Assembly: GCF_027497175.1 (NCBI RefSeq)
Contig: NZ_CP114901.1
Span: 3,348,001 to 3,412,000, forward strand
Reading direction: 5' to 3'
Source of the DNA: Verrucosispora sp. WMMD573
GTDB taxonomy: Bacteria > Actinomycetota > Actinomycetes > Mycobacteriales > Micromonosporaceae
Length of the DNA: 64,000 nt
Positions within the stretch are counted from its first letter, which is position 1, and each line of letters starts with the position of its first letter. The position numbers were made by a program, and so were the translations under genes. The notes beneath the pieces were generated by a model that saw only the letters and a program-made list of their open reading frames with translations, had not been told where the DNA came from and did no database searches. Below, piece by piece: positions 8,373 to 16,476 of the stretch.

Positions 8373-9341
8373 TCAGGCGTGCAGGGTGCGGCTGGGCGGA
8401 AATCCGTAGGTGGCGTGGTAACGCGCGGTGAACCGGCTGTGGCTGAGGAACCCCCACCGGGAGGCGATCGCGGAGACGGTCTCCTGGCGGGGGTCGGCCT
8501 GCATCAGGTCGCGGTGGGCGCGGTCGAGCCGGACCCGGCGCAGGTGCGCCATCGGGGTGGTGTCGAGGTGTCGACGGAACGCCAGTTGCAGGGTCCGCAG
8601 CGAGACCTGGGCCGCGGCGGCGATGTCGGCCGCACCGATGTCGCGGTCGGCGTACTCCTCGATGAAGGCCGTGGCACGGCGGAGCGTGGCGGTGGTCGCG
8701 GCCCGCCGGTCGGTGGCGTGTGGCCAGCCGGCAGTGGAGTTGGGGAAGACCGCCAGGGCCGAGGCGGCCAGCATCCGGGCCGCGTTGGCGATGATCAGGG
8801 GCTCGCGGTACGCGTACGGGTTGCCCAGTACGACGTGGTTGAGGTAGCTGGTGGTGTGCCGCCACAGTCCGGCCAGCGCCGGGGAGGCGGGGGACAGACC
8901 GCAGAACTGGACCGCCCTCACCCGCCCGGCGGACGCGGTGCCGGTCACCCGGTCCAGCACGGAGAGGTCGAGCAGGCAGACGCTGACCCTGCCCGGCAGC
9001 CAGCGCAGCGAGCAGGAAAGGTCGGGGAGGGTGGCCAGGAAGACGTCGCCCGGGTTGTACCGGCCGTAGGCACCGGCGCCTGAGCGGTCGACGCGTCCGT
9101 TGAGGATCTCGCAGATCACCAGCGCGCCGGGCGGTTCGACATCGAGATCGAGCTGTGTGGACTGGTCCACCGACTCCAACCAGAACGGGCCCGCGTCGAC
9201 CCGTTGGTGGCGGAGCCGGTAGTGGACGCCGGGGGCGGCGCGGAAGGCGACCTTGGCGTGGTAGGCGTACGCCAGGAAGTCGTGGATCGTCTCCGGGTCG
9301 CGGCTGTCGAACCGGTGGGCAGTCGGAACCTTCGTCTTCAA
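8373..9341 (-). CDS. AraC-family transcriptional regulator
   Basis: A DNA-binding regulator with an N-terminal beta-rich, AraC-binding-like domain and a C-terminal AraC helix-turn-helix pair (AAQVSLRTLQLAFRRH and ASRWGFLSHSRFTARYHATYG). The ligand is unknown. The start is uncertain. I prefer the TTG at 9341, giving 322 residues, because GGAG lies five to six bases upstream and family similarity begins there (LKTKVPTAHRFDSRD). The frame stays open to an ATG at 9497, which would give 374 residues, but the extra residues look unlike a domain. The gene lies 80 bases upstream of the LAL regulator. Confidence 0.85.
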   Translation of the reverse strand: MKTKVPTAHRFDSRDPETIHDFLAYAYHAKVAFRAAPGVHYRLRHQRVDAGPFWLESVDQSTQLDLDVEPPGALVICEILNGRVDRSGAGAYGRYNPGDVFLATLPDLSCSLRWLPGRVSVCLLDLSVLDRVTGTASAGRVRAVQFCGLSPASPALAGLWRHTTSYLNHVVLGNPYAYREPLIIANAARMLAASALAVFPNSTAGWPHATDRRAATTATLRRATAFIEEYADRDIGAADIAAAAQVSLRTLQLAFRRHLDTTPMAHLRRVRLDRAHRDLMQADPRQETVSAIASRWGFLSHSRFTARYHATYGFPPSRTLHA

Positions 9342-9477
9342 TACGTCTCCATCGACCTGGACGGAGGGCGCTTCGGCACGCCGGGACGACGCCCGGCGAG
9401 ACGTGGTGGATCCGGAGAGCGATAGGACATGCAGAGCCAGGATTCCCATCGATGGTATCCACAAAGGAGGAAGTCCC

Positions 9478-9558
9478 ATGAAGTTTTCGCGGCGCATCCG
9501 TCGCGCCGGTGGATCTCGCTCGTTGTCGATGTCAGGGGAGTTTTCGTTTTCGGGCTAA
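9478..9558 (+). CDS. Possible 26-residue basic peptide with a strong Shine-Dalgarno
   Basis: AAAGGAGGA followed six bases later by ATG opens a frame that ends in TAA after 26 codons, starting MKFSRRIRRAGGSRSL. The ribosome-binding site is among the best in the window, which is the main evidence. The peptide is basic and Ser-rich with no hydrophobic segment. It lies divergent to the AraC gene, inside the latter's possible N-terminal extension, so the two annotations compete. It could be a leader peptide, a true small protein, or the start of a frameshifted gene: another frame just downstream encodes a hydrophobic stretch (WISLVVDVRGVFVFGLIG). I do not recognise a family. Confidence 0.35.
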   Translation: MKFSRRIRRAGGSRSLSMSGEFSFSG

Positions 9559-9671
9559 TCGGTACGGTCCGGCGTGCGCGCACCGGGCTAGCCGACGACC
9601 CTCCGTGGCCATGATCATGCGAAGGGTGTCGAACGAGGGGTAGCTGATCGACCAACGGGTGAAGGGGTGGG

Positions 9672-10331
9672 GTGTTGGAGACCAAGGATCCGACTGACAT
9701 CGTCCGACTGGCGACGGCTGAGGCGCGCCGGCGGATCGCCGGTGAGACAGACCTGACCGGCATCGTGGGATCTCGTACGTCCGACCTGGGTGGCGCCCTG
9801 CGGGACGTGCTGCGCGGTGCCCTGGTGGCGCAGCGGGTGTCGGCACCGACGCGACTGATCGCGCTCTGTCGCGACCTCGCCCTCGGGCCGGACGCCTTCG
9901 ACCTGCTGGGTCACCACCTGCTGGGTGCCCTGGTCGGCTACCGCCCGGGGCCGGACGCGCTGGTCCGGGTGGGCGGGGCGCTCGGCCTTGCGCGACGGGA
10001 ACTGTTCAACTGCCAACCTTCCGCGCCTGGTGATCCACCCCGGCCGGTCAGCCGGGTCGGCCGAGGCAACAGCGCCGCTGTCCGCTACCGCTCGGCCAAG
10101 CCGCCGGAGCACCTGCCCTCGCCGCCGAGCTGGACCTGCACCGGTTGCGGACAGGAGTGGCCGTGCGCGGTCAAGCAGAGCCAACTGCTCGCGGAGTTCG
10201 GCGGGGCCCGCGCCGCGCTCGCGGTCTACCTGGGCTCCTGTCTGCTCGCCGCCGCCCGGGACCTACCCGGGCTGCCGCTGGCCCGGGCGCGTAACCGCTT
10301 TCTCGGCTGGCTGCCCCGCCGGCCGTGCTGA
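9672..10331 (+). CDS. Unknown protein with C-terminal WPC motif
   Basis: A 219-residue protein starting at GTG, with GAAGG seven to eight bases upstream. The C-terminal part reads WTCTGCGQEWPCAVKQSQLL and then a helix with LAVYLGSCLLAAARDLPG. The 'WxC...G..WPC...LAVYLA' pattern recurs in many actinobacterial proteins, some labelled flavin reductase on weak grounds, and in this window again at 56634. The Cys residues might bind metal, but this is inferred. The N-terminal 120 residues are an Ala/Leu-rich helical region I do not recognise. It converges with the DivIVA-like gene. Confidence 0.7.
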   Translation: MLETKDPTDIVRLATAEARRRIAGETDLTGIVGSRTSDLGGALRDVLRGALVAQRVSAPTRLIALCRDLALGPDAFDLLGHHLLGALVGYRPGPDALVRVGGALGLARRELFNCQPSAPGDPPRPVSRVGRGNSAAVRYRSAKPPEHLPSPPSWTCTGCGQEWPCAVKQSQLLAEFGGARAALAVYLGSCLLAAARDLPGLPLARARNRFLGWLPRRPC

Positions 10332-10434
10332 GGAACCGTCCGCCGGTGGTCGACCGGCGGACGGGCTCAGGTTGCCGTCCGGCAGGCGTGCCCGGACAGA
10401 TCGATCGGCACCCCGCTCCGCTCGGGTGGCCCGA

Positions 10435-12171
10435 TCAGTTCGCTGCGGGCTCGGGCGCCCGGTCGGTGTCGTTTGCGGCTGGTGCCGCCGGCTCGTCCTG
10501 GTCGGACTGCTGGTTCGCCGGCTGGCCGGCGAACCAGTCGATGCCGCCCGGCCCGCCGGCCGCCACCGCCGCCGCCGCGCGAGCCACCGGATCCACCGAC
10601 GGGCGGGCACCGTGCTCCGGCCCGGCACCGACTTTGCCCGCGCCCGGCTGTGGGTTGCCCGGCCTGCCGGGCGCGGCTCCGTTGCGGTCCTGGCCTGCCG
10701 GGTCGGCGGGGTCGGTGACCGTCCGCTCCGGGTCCGACCCGGCCGGCTCGGCGTCCACCTCGGCAGCGGGGGCCGCCCCCTCGGCCTGACCACCGGCCGC
10801 CGAGGTCACCTCGCCGCCGCCCGCAGTGGCCGCGTCGGCACCGGTCCGGGTAACCCCGAGTCGGGCGGCCACCATGGGATACTCGGCGGTCTCGCCGCCG
10901 CCGGCCGCGGCTGCCATCACCGCTGCAGCCGCCAGATCGGCGACCCGCTTGGCCTCCCGCTGCACCCGGGCCCGGGTCTCCTTGGCGTGCCGCTCGGCGG
11001 CCTCGGCTGCCCGACGGACCTCGTCCAGCCGCTGACGCTCCGCCACAAGCTCGTGGCTGGTCTCCTCCAGCAGCTGCCGCAGCCGGGTCAGCTCGGCCTC
11101 GGTGGTGTCCTTGGCGCGGCGCGCCTCGTCGAGCTGCTGCTCGGCGTCGTCCAACTGCTCGTGCAACTGGGCCAGTGCCTGACGCTGTTCCCCGACCTCA
11201 AGCTGGACGGCGTGCAACTGTTCCTCGGCTGCCGCGGCCTGCTCGTCGCTGAGCTTGCGTACCTCGGTCGCCTGCTCGTCGGCGCGCTTGCGGATCTCCG
11301 CCGAGTACTGCTGGGCGTCGGCGATCATCGAGCTGACCCGCTGCTCGGCGGCGGTCCGTTGCGCGGCCAGCTCACGCTCGACGGCAGCCCGCTGCTCGGT
11401 CAGGTCCTCCTCGGCCGTGGCCCGCCGTTCGGCCAGTTCCTCCTCGACCGAGGCCCGCCACTGCGCCAGCTCCTGCTGACTCTTCGACCGGGCCGCCTGG
11501 ATCTCCTGGTGGATCTGGGTACGCGCCGAGGTGGTCAACGCCTCCGCCGCCGAACGGGCCTGCTCGACCTGCTGTCGGCACTGCTCGCCGATCCGCTGCG
11601 CCTCCTGTTGCGCACGCTCGTGCGCGGCCTCTCCGTCGGCGCGCAACCTGTCGGCTCGCTCGCGGGTCTCGGCCAGCTCCGCGTCGGCCGCCGCCCGCAG
11701 CTCGTCGTACTTCTTCTCGTGCTCGGCCCGCCGGGCGGCCAGTTCCTCCTCAAGGTCGGCCAGCGCCTTGACGGTGCGTTCCCGCGCGCTGGCGAGCGTC
11801 TTCTCCGCCTCCGCCTGGAGTTTGGTGGCCCGCTGGGTGTGCGTGTCGATGATCGCCGCGGCCTGCTTCTCGGCCAGGTCCAGGATCTGGCCGACCATCG
11901 GGCCCACGTCCTGGAAGGTGGCCTTGTCCACTTGCGCCGGTCGTTGCCGCAGCTCGACCATCTCGCTCTGGACCGCCTGGAGCTTTCCGCTCAACTCCCG
12001 TACGTGTGCGGTGGCCCGGTCCCGTTCCGCAGAAATGGCGGCGAGCCGGCCGTCCATCTGCTCGACATAGCGCTCGACCTGCCGTTTGTCGAACCCCCGC
12101 AGGGCGACCTCGAAATTTGGCCGCGAGGCCAGGTCGTCGCGGACTGCGAACGGCTCCTCGCCGATGGACAT
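10435..12171 (-). CDS. DivIVA-like coiled-coil protein
   Basis: A 578-residue protein. Residues 12-60 (FEVALRGFDKRQVERYVEQMD) form a DivIVA-type N-terminal segment of the kind that binds curved membranes. Residues of about 60-400 are an almost unbroken coiled coil rich in Ala, Glu, Arg and Gln. The C-terminal 170 residues are low-complexity, ending in Pro/Ala/Gly/Asp. Comparable actinobacterial proteins (the Scy and FilP class, often labelled cellulose-binding) are cytoskeletal organisers of polar growth. That role is inferred here. The ATG at 12171 has GGAGG about seven bases upstream. Length and composition fit a long polar scaffold rather than the essential DivIVA itself, which is usually nearer 300 residues. 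Confidence 0.85.
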   Translation of the reverse strand: MSIGEEPFAVRDDLASRPNFEVALRGFDKRQVERYVEQMDGRLAAISAERDRATAHVRELSGKLQAVQSEMVELRQRPAQVDKATFQDVGPMVGQILDLAEKQAAAIIDTHTQRATKLQAEAEKTLASARERTVKALADLEEELAARRAEHEKKYDELRAAADAELAETRERADRLRADGEAAHERAQQEAQRIGEQCRQQVEQARSAAEALTTSARTQIHQEIQAARSKSQQELAQWRASVEEELAERRATAEEDLTEQRAAVERELAAQRTAAEQRVSSMIADAQQYSAEIRKRADEQATEVRKLSDEQAAAAEEQLHAVQLEVGEQRQALAQLHEQLDDAEQQLDEARRAKDTTEAELTRLRQLLEETSHELVAERQRLDEVRRAAEAAERHAKETRARVQREAKRVADLAAAAVMAAAAGGGETAEYPMVAARLGVTRTGADAATAGGGEVTSAAGGQAEGAAPAAEVDAEPAGSDPERTVTDPADPAGQDRNGAAPGRPGNPQPGAGKVGAGPEHGARPSVDPVARAAAAVAAGGPGGIDWFAGQPANQQSDQDEPAAPAANDTDRAPEPAAN

Positions 12172-12489
12172 GCCCCATCCTCCGTAGGATCGAAGAGCGC
12201 CACGCCGGCGGGCCGGCGACGGATGACGCGCAACGTTACCGCTGCTCCGACTGCTCTGTCCTCCCACCCCGGTACGGATTTCGAGGCACCTGACGGGTGT
12301 GGCCCGGCACCGGCGTCCCGCCCGACCGCACTTGGCTGCTCATCCCGGGATCGCGCCAGGGGCCTGGCCGGGTGACGCGGTTTGACGTATCGACCCTGGT
12401 CGCCGGCGTGGAGAGGGGGCGGGTGAGCGCGAGGAAAGTGAACCATGCCCGCGTCTTGACAGGTACTTAGGTTAGGTTAACCTAACCGC
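12172..12489. other. Divergent intergenic region
   Basis: About 320 bases separate the DivIVA-like gene (minus) from the iron uptake operon (plus). The right end carries the iron-regulated promoter listed separately. No other gene or repeat is convincing, and no clear promoter for the minus-strand gene is visible. Confidence 0.5.
12456..12485 (+). promoter_or_regulatory. IdeR/DmdR iron box overlapping the siderophore-uptake promoter
   Basis: A perfect -35 box TTGACA (12456-12461) is followed by TTAGGTTAGGTTAACCTAA (12467-12485). This is an almost ideal actinobacterial iron box, the site of the iron-dependent repressors IdeR and DmdR. The box covers the position of the -10 region (TAACCT at 12478-12483, 16 bp spacing). 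Iron-loaded repressor should therefore block RNA polymerase, and the operon should be on when iron is scarce. The ATG at 12490 lies where transcription would be expected to start, so the message may be leaderless. Confidence 0.88.
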
Positions 12490-13323
12490 ATGTCGAGCGG
12501 ACTGATGGCGAACGACGCCGAGCAGAGCCTACGCGGCGTCGACCTGCGCCTGGGCTACCACGGCACCACGGTGGTGCACGGCGCTGCGATCACCCTGCGT
12601 CCCGGCAGGGTGACCGCACTCGTCGGGCCCAACGGCAGCGGCAAGTCCACCCTGCTGCGGGCGCTGGCCCGGCTGCATCCGCTCGACAGCGGCAGCGTGC
12701 TCTTCGCCGACGGCATCGCCGCCGCGGGTCTACCCGCCAAGGAGTACGCCCGCCGGGTCACCCTGCTCGCCCAGAGCCGGCCGGTGCCCAACGGCGTCAC
12801 CGTCCGCGACGTCGTCGGCTACGGCCGTCACCCCTACCGGGGCCGGTGGCGCGCGGACGACCCGGACGGCCCGGCCGCCGTCGCCCGCGCGATGGAGGTC
12901 ACCGGCGTCAACGCCATGGCCGGACGGCCGGTGGACGAACTCAGCGGCGGCGAACTCCAGCGGGTCTGGCTGGCCACCTGCCTGGCCCAGGACACCCCGG
13001 TGCTGCTGCTCGACGAGCCCACCACCTTCCTCGACCTGCGCTACCAGGTCGGGATTCTCGACCTGATGCGTGACCTCGCCGACGATCACGGTGTCGCGGT
13101 CGGCGTCGTGCTGCACGACCTCAACCAGGCCGCCGCCGTGGCCGACGAGGTCGTCCTGCTGCACGGTGGCCGGGTACGCGCCACCGGCACCCCGGCCGAG
13201 GTGTTCACCGAACACGACCTGACCGAGACCTACGGCATCCGGATCGAGGTCAGCACCGACCCGCTCAGCGGGCTGGTGACGACCCGCCCCGTGGGCCGAC
13301 ACCTGGCCCGAATCCCGGTCTGA
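12490..13323 (+). CDS. Iron-siderophore ABC transporter, ATP-binding protein
   Basis: A 277-residue ATPase of the FecE/FepC type that powers ferric-siderophore import. It shows a Walker A GPNGSGKST near residue 40, a Q-loop (LAQSRPVPNGVTVRDVVGYGRHPY), the signature LSGGELQRVWLA, Walker B VLLLDEPTTFLD and the switch His in VLHDLNQA. It is the first gene of a four-gene iron-regulated operon, 39 bases before the binding protein. No Shine-Dalgarno precedes the ATG, consistent with leaderless translation from the promoter just upstream. An internal ATG at 12505 is a possible alternative start. Confidence 0.95.
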   Translation: MSSGLMANDAEQSLRGVDLRLGYHGTTVVHGAAITLRPGRVTALVGPNGSGKSTLLRALARLHPLDSGSVLFADGIAAAGLPAKEYARRVTLLAQSRPVPNGVTVRDVVGYGRHPYRGRWRADDPDGPAAVARAMEVTGVNAMAGRPVDELSGGELQRVWLATCLAQDTPVLLLDEPTTFLDLRYQVGILDLMRDLADDHGVAVGVVLHDLNQAAAVADEVVLLHGGRVRATGTPAEVFTEHDLTETYGIRIEVSTDPLSGLVTTRPVGRHLARIPV

Positions 13324-13362
13324 GCACCTACCGATCACGACACCCACCCGAGAAAGAACATC

Positions 13363-14346
13363 ATGTCCCGTACCCGTGTAACCGCCCTGGTGGCCGCCGC
13401 CACCGCAGTGCTGCTGGCCGCCTGCGGCACCACCGAGAACACCACCGAGCCCGCCGCCACCAGTCCCGCCGCCAGCGGCCCGGTCACCGTCACCGACAGC
13501 CGCGGCAAGGAGGTCAAGCTCGACGCCCCCGCGACCAAGGTGGTCGGTCTCGAATGGGGCGAGGTCGAGATGCTGGTCAGCCTCGGCGTCATGCCGGTCG
13601 GGGTCGCCGACCCCAAGGGGTACGCGACCTGGGTCAGCGCCGCCAAGCTCGACGCGGGCGTCAAGGATGTCGGCACGCGCGGTGAGCCGAGCATCGACTC
13701 CATCGTGGCGCTGCAACCCGACCTCGTGGTCATGGAGGACGACCGCGGCGCCAACGTGATCACGCAGTTGGAGAAGTACGTCCCGGTCATCGTGACCAAG
13801 GGCAGCGACGCCTCGGACAACCTCGGCCGGATGCGGACCGACCTGAACATGATCGCCACCGCGGTCGGCAAGACCGTCGAGGCGGAGAAGCTGCTCGCCG
13901 ACTTCGACGCCGCCATCGCCGACGGCAAGAAGAAGATCGCCGACGCCGGTGCCGCCGGCAAGCCGTTCGCCATCGCCGACGGCTGGAAGGAAGGCAGCAC
14001 GGTCAGCATCCGGATGTTCGGCGAGGGCGCTCTGGTCTCCCAGATCGGCATCCAGCTCGGCCTCACCAACGCCTGGACCGGCGAGACCGACCCGGCGTGG
14101 GGCCTGGGCCAGACCGACGTCGAGGGCCTGACCGCGCTCAAGAGCCCGGACCTGCACTTCTTCTACAACGCCTCGGACGGCGTCGACGTCTTCGCCGACG
14201 GGCTGAACAGCAACGCCATCTGGAAGTCGCTGCCCTTCGTCAAGCAGGGCAACCTGCACCGGATGCCCGACGGCATCTGGACCTTCGGTGGGCCGCTCTC
14301 CGGCAAGCAGTACATCGACCAGCTCGTCAGCACCTACGCGGTGTGA
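13363..14346 (+). CDS. Iron-siderophore ABC transporter, substrate-binding lipoprotein
   Basis: A 327-residue lipoprotein with lipobox LLAAC and a Thr/Ala/Pro spacer, followed by the class III periplasmic-binding fold typical of FecB and FhuD. Landmarks are VTVTDSRGKEVKLDAPATKVVGLEWG at its start and the inter-lobe region with SIDSIVALQPDLVVMEDD. It should bind the ferric siderophore outside the membrane and hand it to the permease encoded next. Its GTG-TGA end overlaps the permease start by four bases (GTGA), indicating translational coupling. Confidence 0.94.
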   Translation: MSRTRVTALVAAATAVLLAACGTTENTTEPAATSPAASGPVTVTDSRGKEVKLDAPATKVVGLEWGEVEMLVSLGVMPVGVADPKGYATWVSAAKLDAGVKDVGTRGEPSIDSIVALQPDLVVMEDDRGANVITQLEKYVPVIVTKGSDASDNLGRMRTDLNMIATAVGKTVEAEKLLADFDAAIADGKKKIADAGAAGKPFAIADGWKEGSTVSIRMFGEGALVSQIGIQLGLTNAWTGETDPAWGLGQTDVEGLTALKSPDLHFFYNASDGVDVFADGLNSNAIWKSLPFVKQGNLHRMPDGIWTFGGPLSGKQYIDQLVSTYAV

Positions 14347-16448
14347 CCACGCTGTCCGCGCCCCCGCGTCCGGAGCCGGCTGTCCAGCCGGCTCCGGCCG
14401 AGCGCCCCTCCACTCCCCGCGTCGTCGGGATCTTCGTCGCCGCCACCGCGCTGGCGTTGGTGGTCGTGGCGGTGCACCTGACCCAGGGCACCTCCGCCGT
14501 GGGTGCGCTCGACCTGCTCCGCCTGCTGACCGGCGGGGACGACGAGACCGCCCGGGTGCTCGTCGCGTCCCGGGTGCCCCGGCTGCTCGCCGGGCTGACC
14601 ATCGGCGTCGCCCTCGGCTTCGCCGGTGCGGCACTTCAGTCGATCGCCCGTAACCCGCTCGCGTCCCCGGACACCCTCGCCGTCAACGCCGGTGCGCACC
14701 TGGCCATCGTCTCGGTCGCGGCGTTCGGCATCGCACTGCCCGCGTTGCCCGCCGGTGGCCTGGCCTTCTGCGGTGGCCTCGCCGCCGCCGGCCTGGTGAT
14801 GGCGATGTCGTCGGGCGGTCAGGCCGGCACCACCCGGCTGATCCTCGCCGGCTCGGCCACCGCGCTGGCGCTCAGCTCGGTGACCATGCTGCTGCTCCTG
14901 CTGTTCGAGCAGGCCACCATCGGCCTGTTCGCCTGGGGCAACGGCTCCCTGGTGCAGAGCGACCTCGACACGCTCACTCAACTCGCCCCCGTGATCGTGG
15001 CCGCCGTCGCGGCGCTGATGCTGTTCGGCCACCGTCTCGACATCCTCGCCCTCGGCGACGACACCGCCACCGTGCTCGGCATCGACGTACGCCGGACCCG
15101 GCTGATCGTCACCGTGCTGGCCGTGCTGCTGTCCGCCGCGGCGGTCACCCTCACCGGACCGGTCGGCTTCGTCGGCCTCTGCGCGCCGGTGATCGTCCGG
15201 CTGCTCGGTCCGCTGGTGCCCGGAGTTCACCGGCACCGGATCCTGCTGCCGCTGTCCGGCATGGCCGGCATCATCATCGTCCTCGGCTCCGACGTGCTGC
15301 TGCGGGCCCTGATGGGTGGCCAGGCCGGCGTCGACATTCCCACCGGCGTGGTGACCACCTTGTTCGGCGCGGGAATCCTGATCTGGTTGGCCCGCCGGCA
15401 CCGCGACGCCGGACCCACCCGCCGCCCAGCCGGCGGTCACGCCGCCGTACGCTCCGCGGCCTTCCACCGCACCGTGCTGGCGGTCGCCGCCACGGTCGTC
15501 GCCGGGGCGGTGCTGCTCGGCATGCTCGCCGGGGACACCTGGCTGTTGCTCGGCGACATCGTCAACTGGGTCAACGGCAGCACCGGGCCGGCGTACACCT
15601 TCGTGCTGGACCAGCGGTGGCCGCGCGTCGCCGCCGCGATGCTGGCCGGCGCGGCCCTGGCGGTCGCCGGCACCACGGTGCAGGCGGTCTGCCGCAATCC
15701 GCTGGCCGAGCCCGGCATTCTCGGCATCACCGCTGGTGCCGGACTGGGCGCGGTCTCGCTGCTCACCTTCGTGCCGCTCGCTGGCGTCTGGGCCGTCTCC
15801 GGGGTCGCCGGGCTCGGCGCCATGCTGGCCTTCGCCCTGGTCTACGGCGCGGCCTGGCGGGGCGGACTCAGCTCCGACCGGCTGGTCCTGATCGGCTTCG
15901 GGGCCTGGCAGGGCGGGATGGCGATGATCACTTTCATGATCGTGGCCTTCGATCCCTGGAACACCGGCAAGGCCCTCACCTGGCTCTCCGGCTCCACCTA
16001 CGGCCGCACCGCGACGCAGGTGCTGCCGGTGGCGATAGCCCTGCTGGTGCTCACCCCCGCCGTGGTCGCCGCCCGGCGCGAGCTGGACCTGATGACGCTC
16101 GACGACGACACCCCACGGGTGCTCGGCGTGCGGCTGGAACGCACCCGACTGGTCGCGCTCGGCGCGGCAGCCCTGCTCACCTCGACGGCAGTCTCCGCCG
16201 TCGGCGTGATCGGCTTCGTCGGCCTGGTCGCACCGCACGCGGCCCGGGCCCTCGTCGGCGGCCGGCACACCCGGGTGCTCCCGGTCGCCGCCCTGCTCGG
16301 CGCGGCCCTGGTCAGTCTCGCCGACACCCTCGGCCGCACCGTGATCGCTCCGGCCCAGATCCCCGCCGGGCTGGTCACCGCCATGATCGGCACCCCCTAC
16401 TTCGTCTGGCTGCTGTGGCGTTCCCGCGCCGCCGCCCCACCCCGGTAA
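14343..16448 (+). CDS. Iron-siderophore ABC transporter, fused double permease (FhuB-like)
   Basis: A 701-residue membrane protein made of two FecCD-type permease halves in one chain, about residues 25-350 and 370-700. Each half has the family landmarks: 'RVPRLLAGLTIGVALGFAGAALQ' with NPLASP in the first half, 'RWPRVAAAMLAGAALAVAGTTVQ' with NPLAEPGILG in the second, and the coupling segment 'GPVGFVGLCAPVIVRLLG' or 'GVIGFVGLVAPHAARAL'. FhuB of E. coli has the same fused layout, while most actinobacterial systems use two separate permease genes. The GTG start at 14343 overlaps the previous stop by four bases. Confidence 0.94.
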   Translation: MTTLSAPPRPEPAVQPAPAERPSTPRVVGIFVAATALALVVVAVHLTQGTSAVGALDLLRLLTGGDDETARVLVASRVPRLLAGLTIGVALGFAGAALQSIARNPLASPDTLAVNAGAHLAIVSVAAFGIALPALPAGGLAFCGGLAAAGLVMAMSSGGQAGTTRLILAGSATALALSSVTMLLLLLFEQATIGLFAWGNGSLVQSDLDTLTQLAPVIVAAVAALMLFGHRLDILALGDDTATVLGIDVRRTRLIVTVLAVLLSAAAVTLTGPVGFVGLCAPVIVRLLGPLVPGVHRHRILLPLSGMAGIIIVLGSDVLLRALMGGQAGVDIPTGVVTTLFGAGILIWLARRHRDAGPTRRPAGGHAAVRSAAFHRTVLAVAATVVAGAVLLGMLAGDTWLLLGDIVNWVNGSTGPAYTFVLDQRWPRVAAAMLAGAALAVAGTTVQAVCRNPLAEPGILGITAGAGLGAVSLLTFVPLAGVWAVSGVAGLGAMLAFALVYGAAWRGGLSSDRLVLIGFGAWQGGMAMITFMIVAFDPWNTGKALTWLSGSTYGRTATQVLPVAIALLVLTPAVVAARRELDLMTLDDDTPRVLGVRLERTRLVALGAAALLTSTAVSAVGVIGFVGLVAPHAARALVGGRHTRVLPVAALLGAALVSLADTLGRTVIAPAQIPAGLVTAMIGTPYFVWLLWRSRAAAPPR

Positions 16449-16476
16449 GCGCACCGACCCGACCCGGAGAGGCACC

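Noticed and set aside
9925..12375. 816-codon plus-strand frame opposite the DivIVA-like gene
   Set aside because: Antisense image of a coiled-coil gene. Its Leu/Gly/Arg-rich repeats mirror the Glu/Ala/Gln codons of the real gene.
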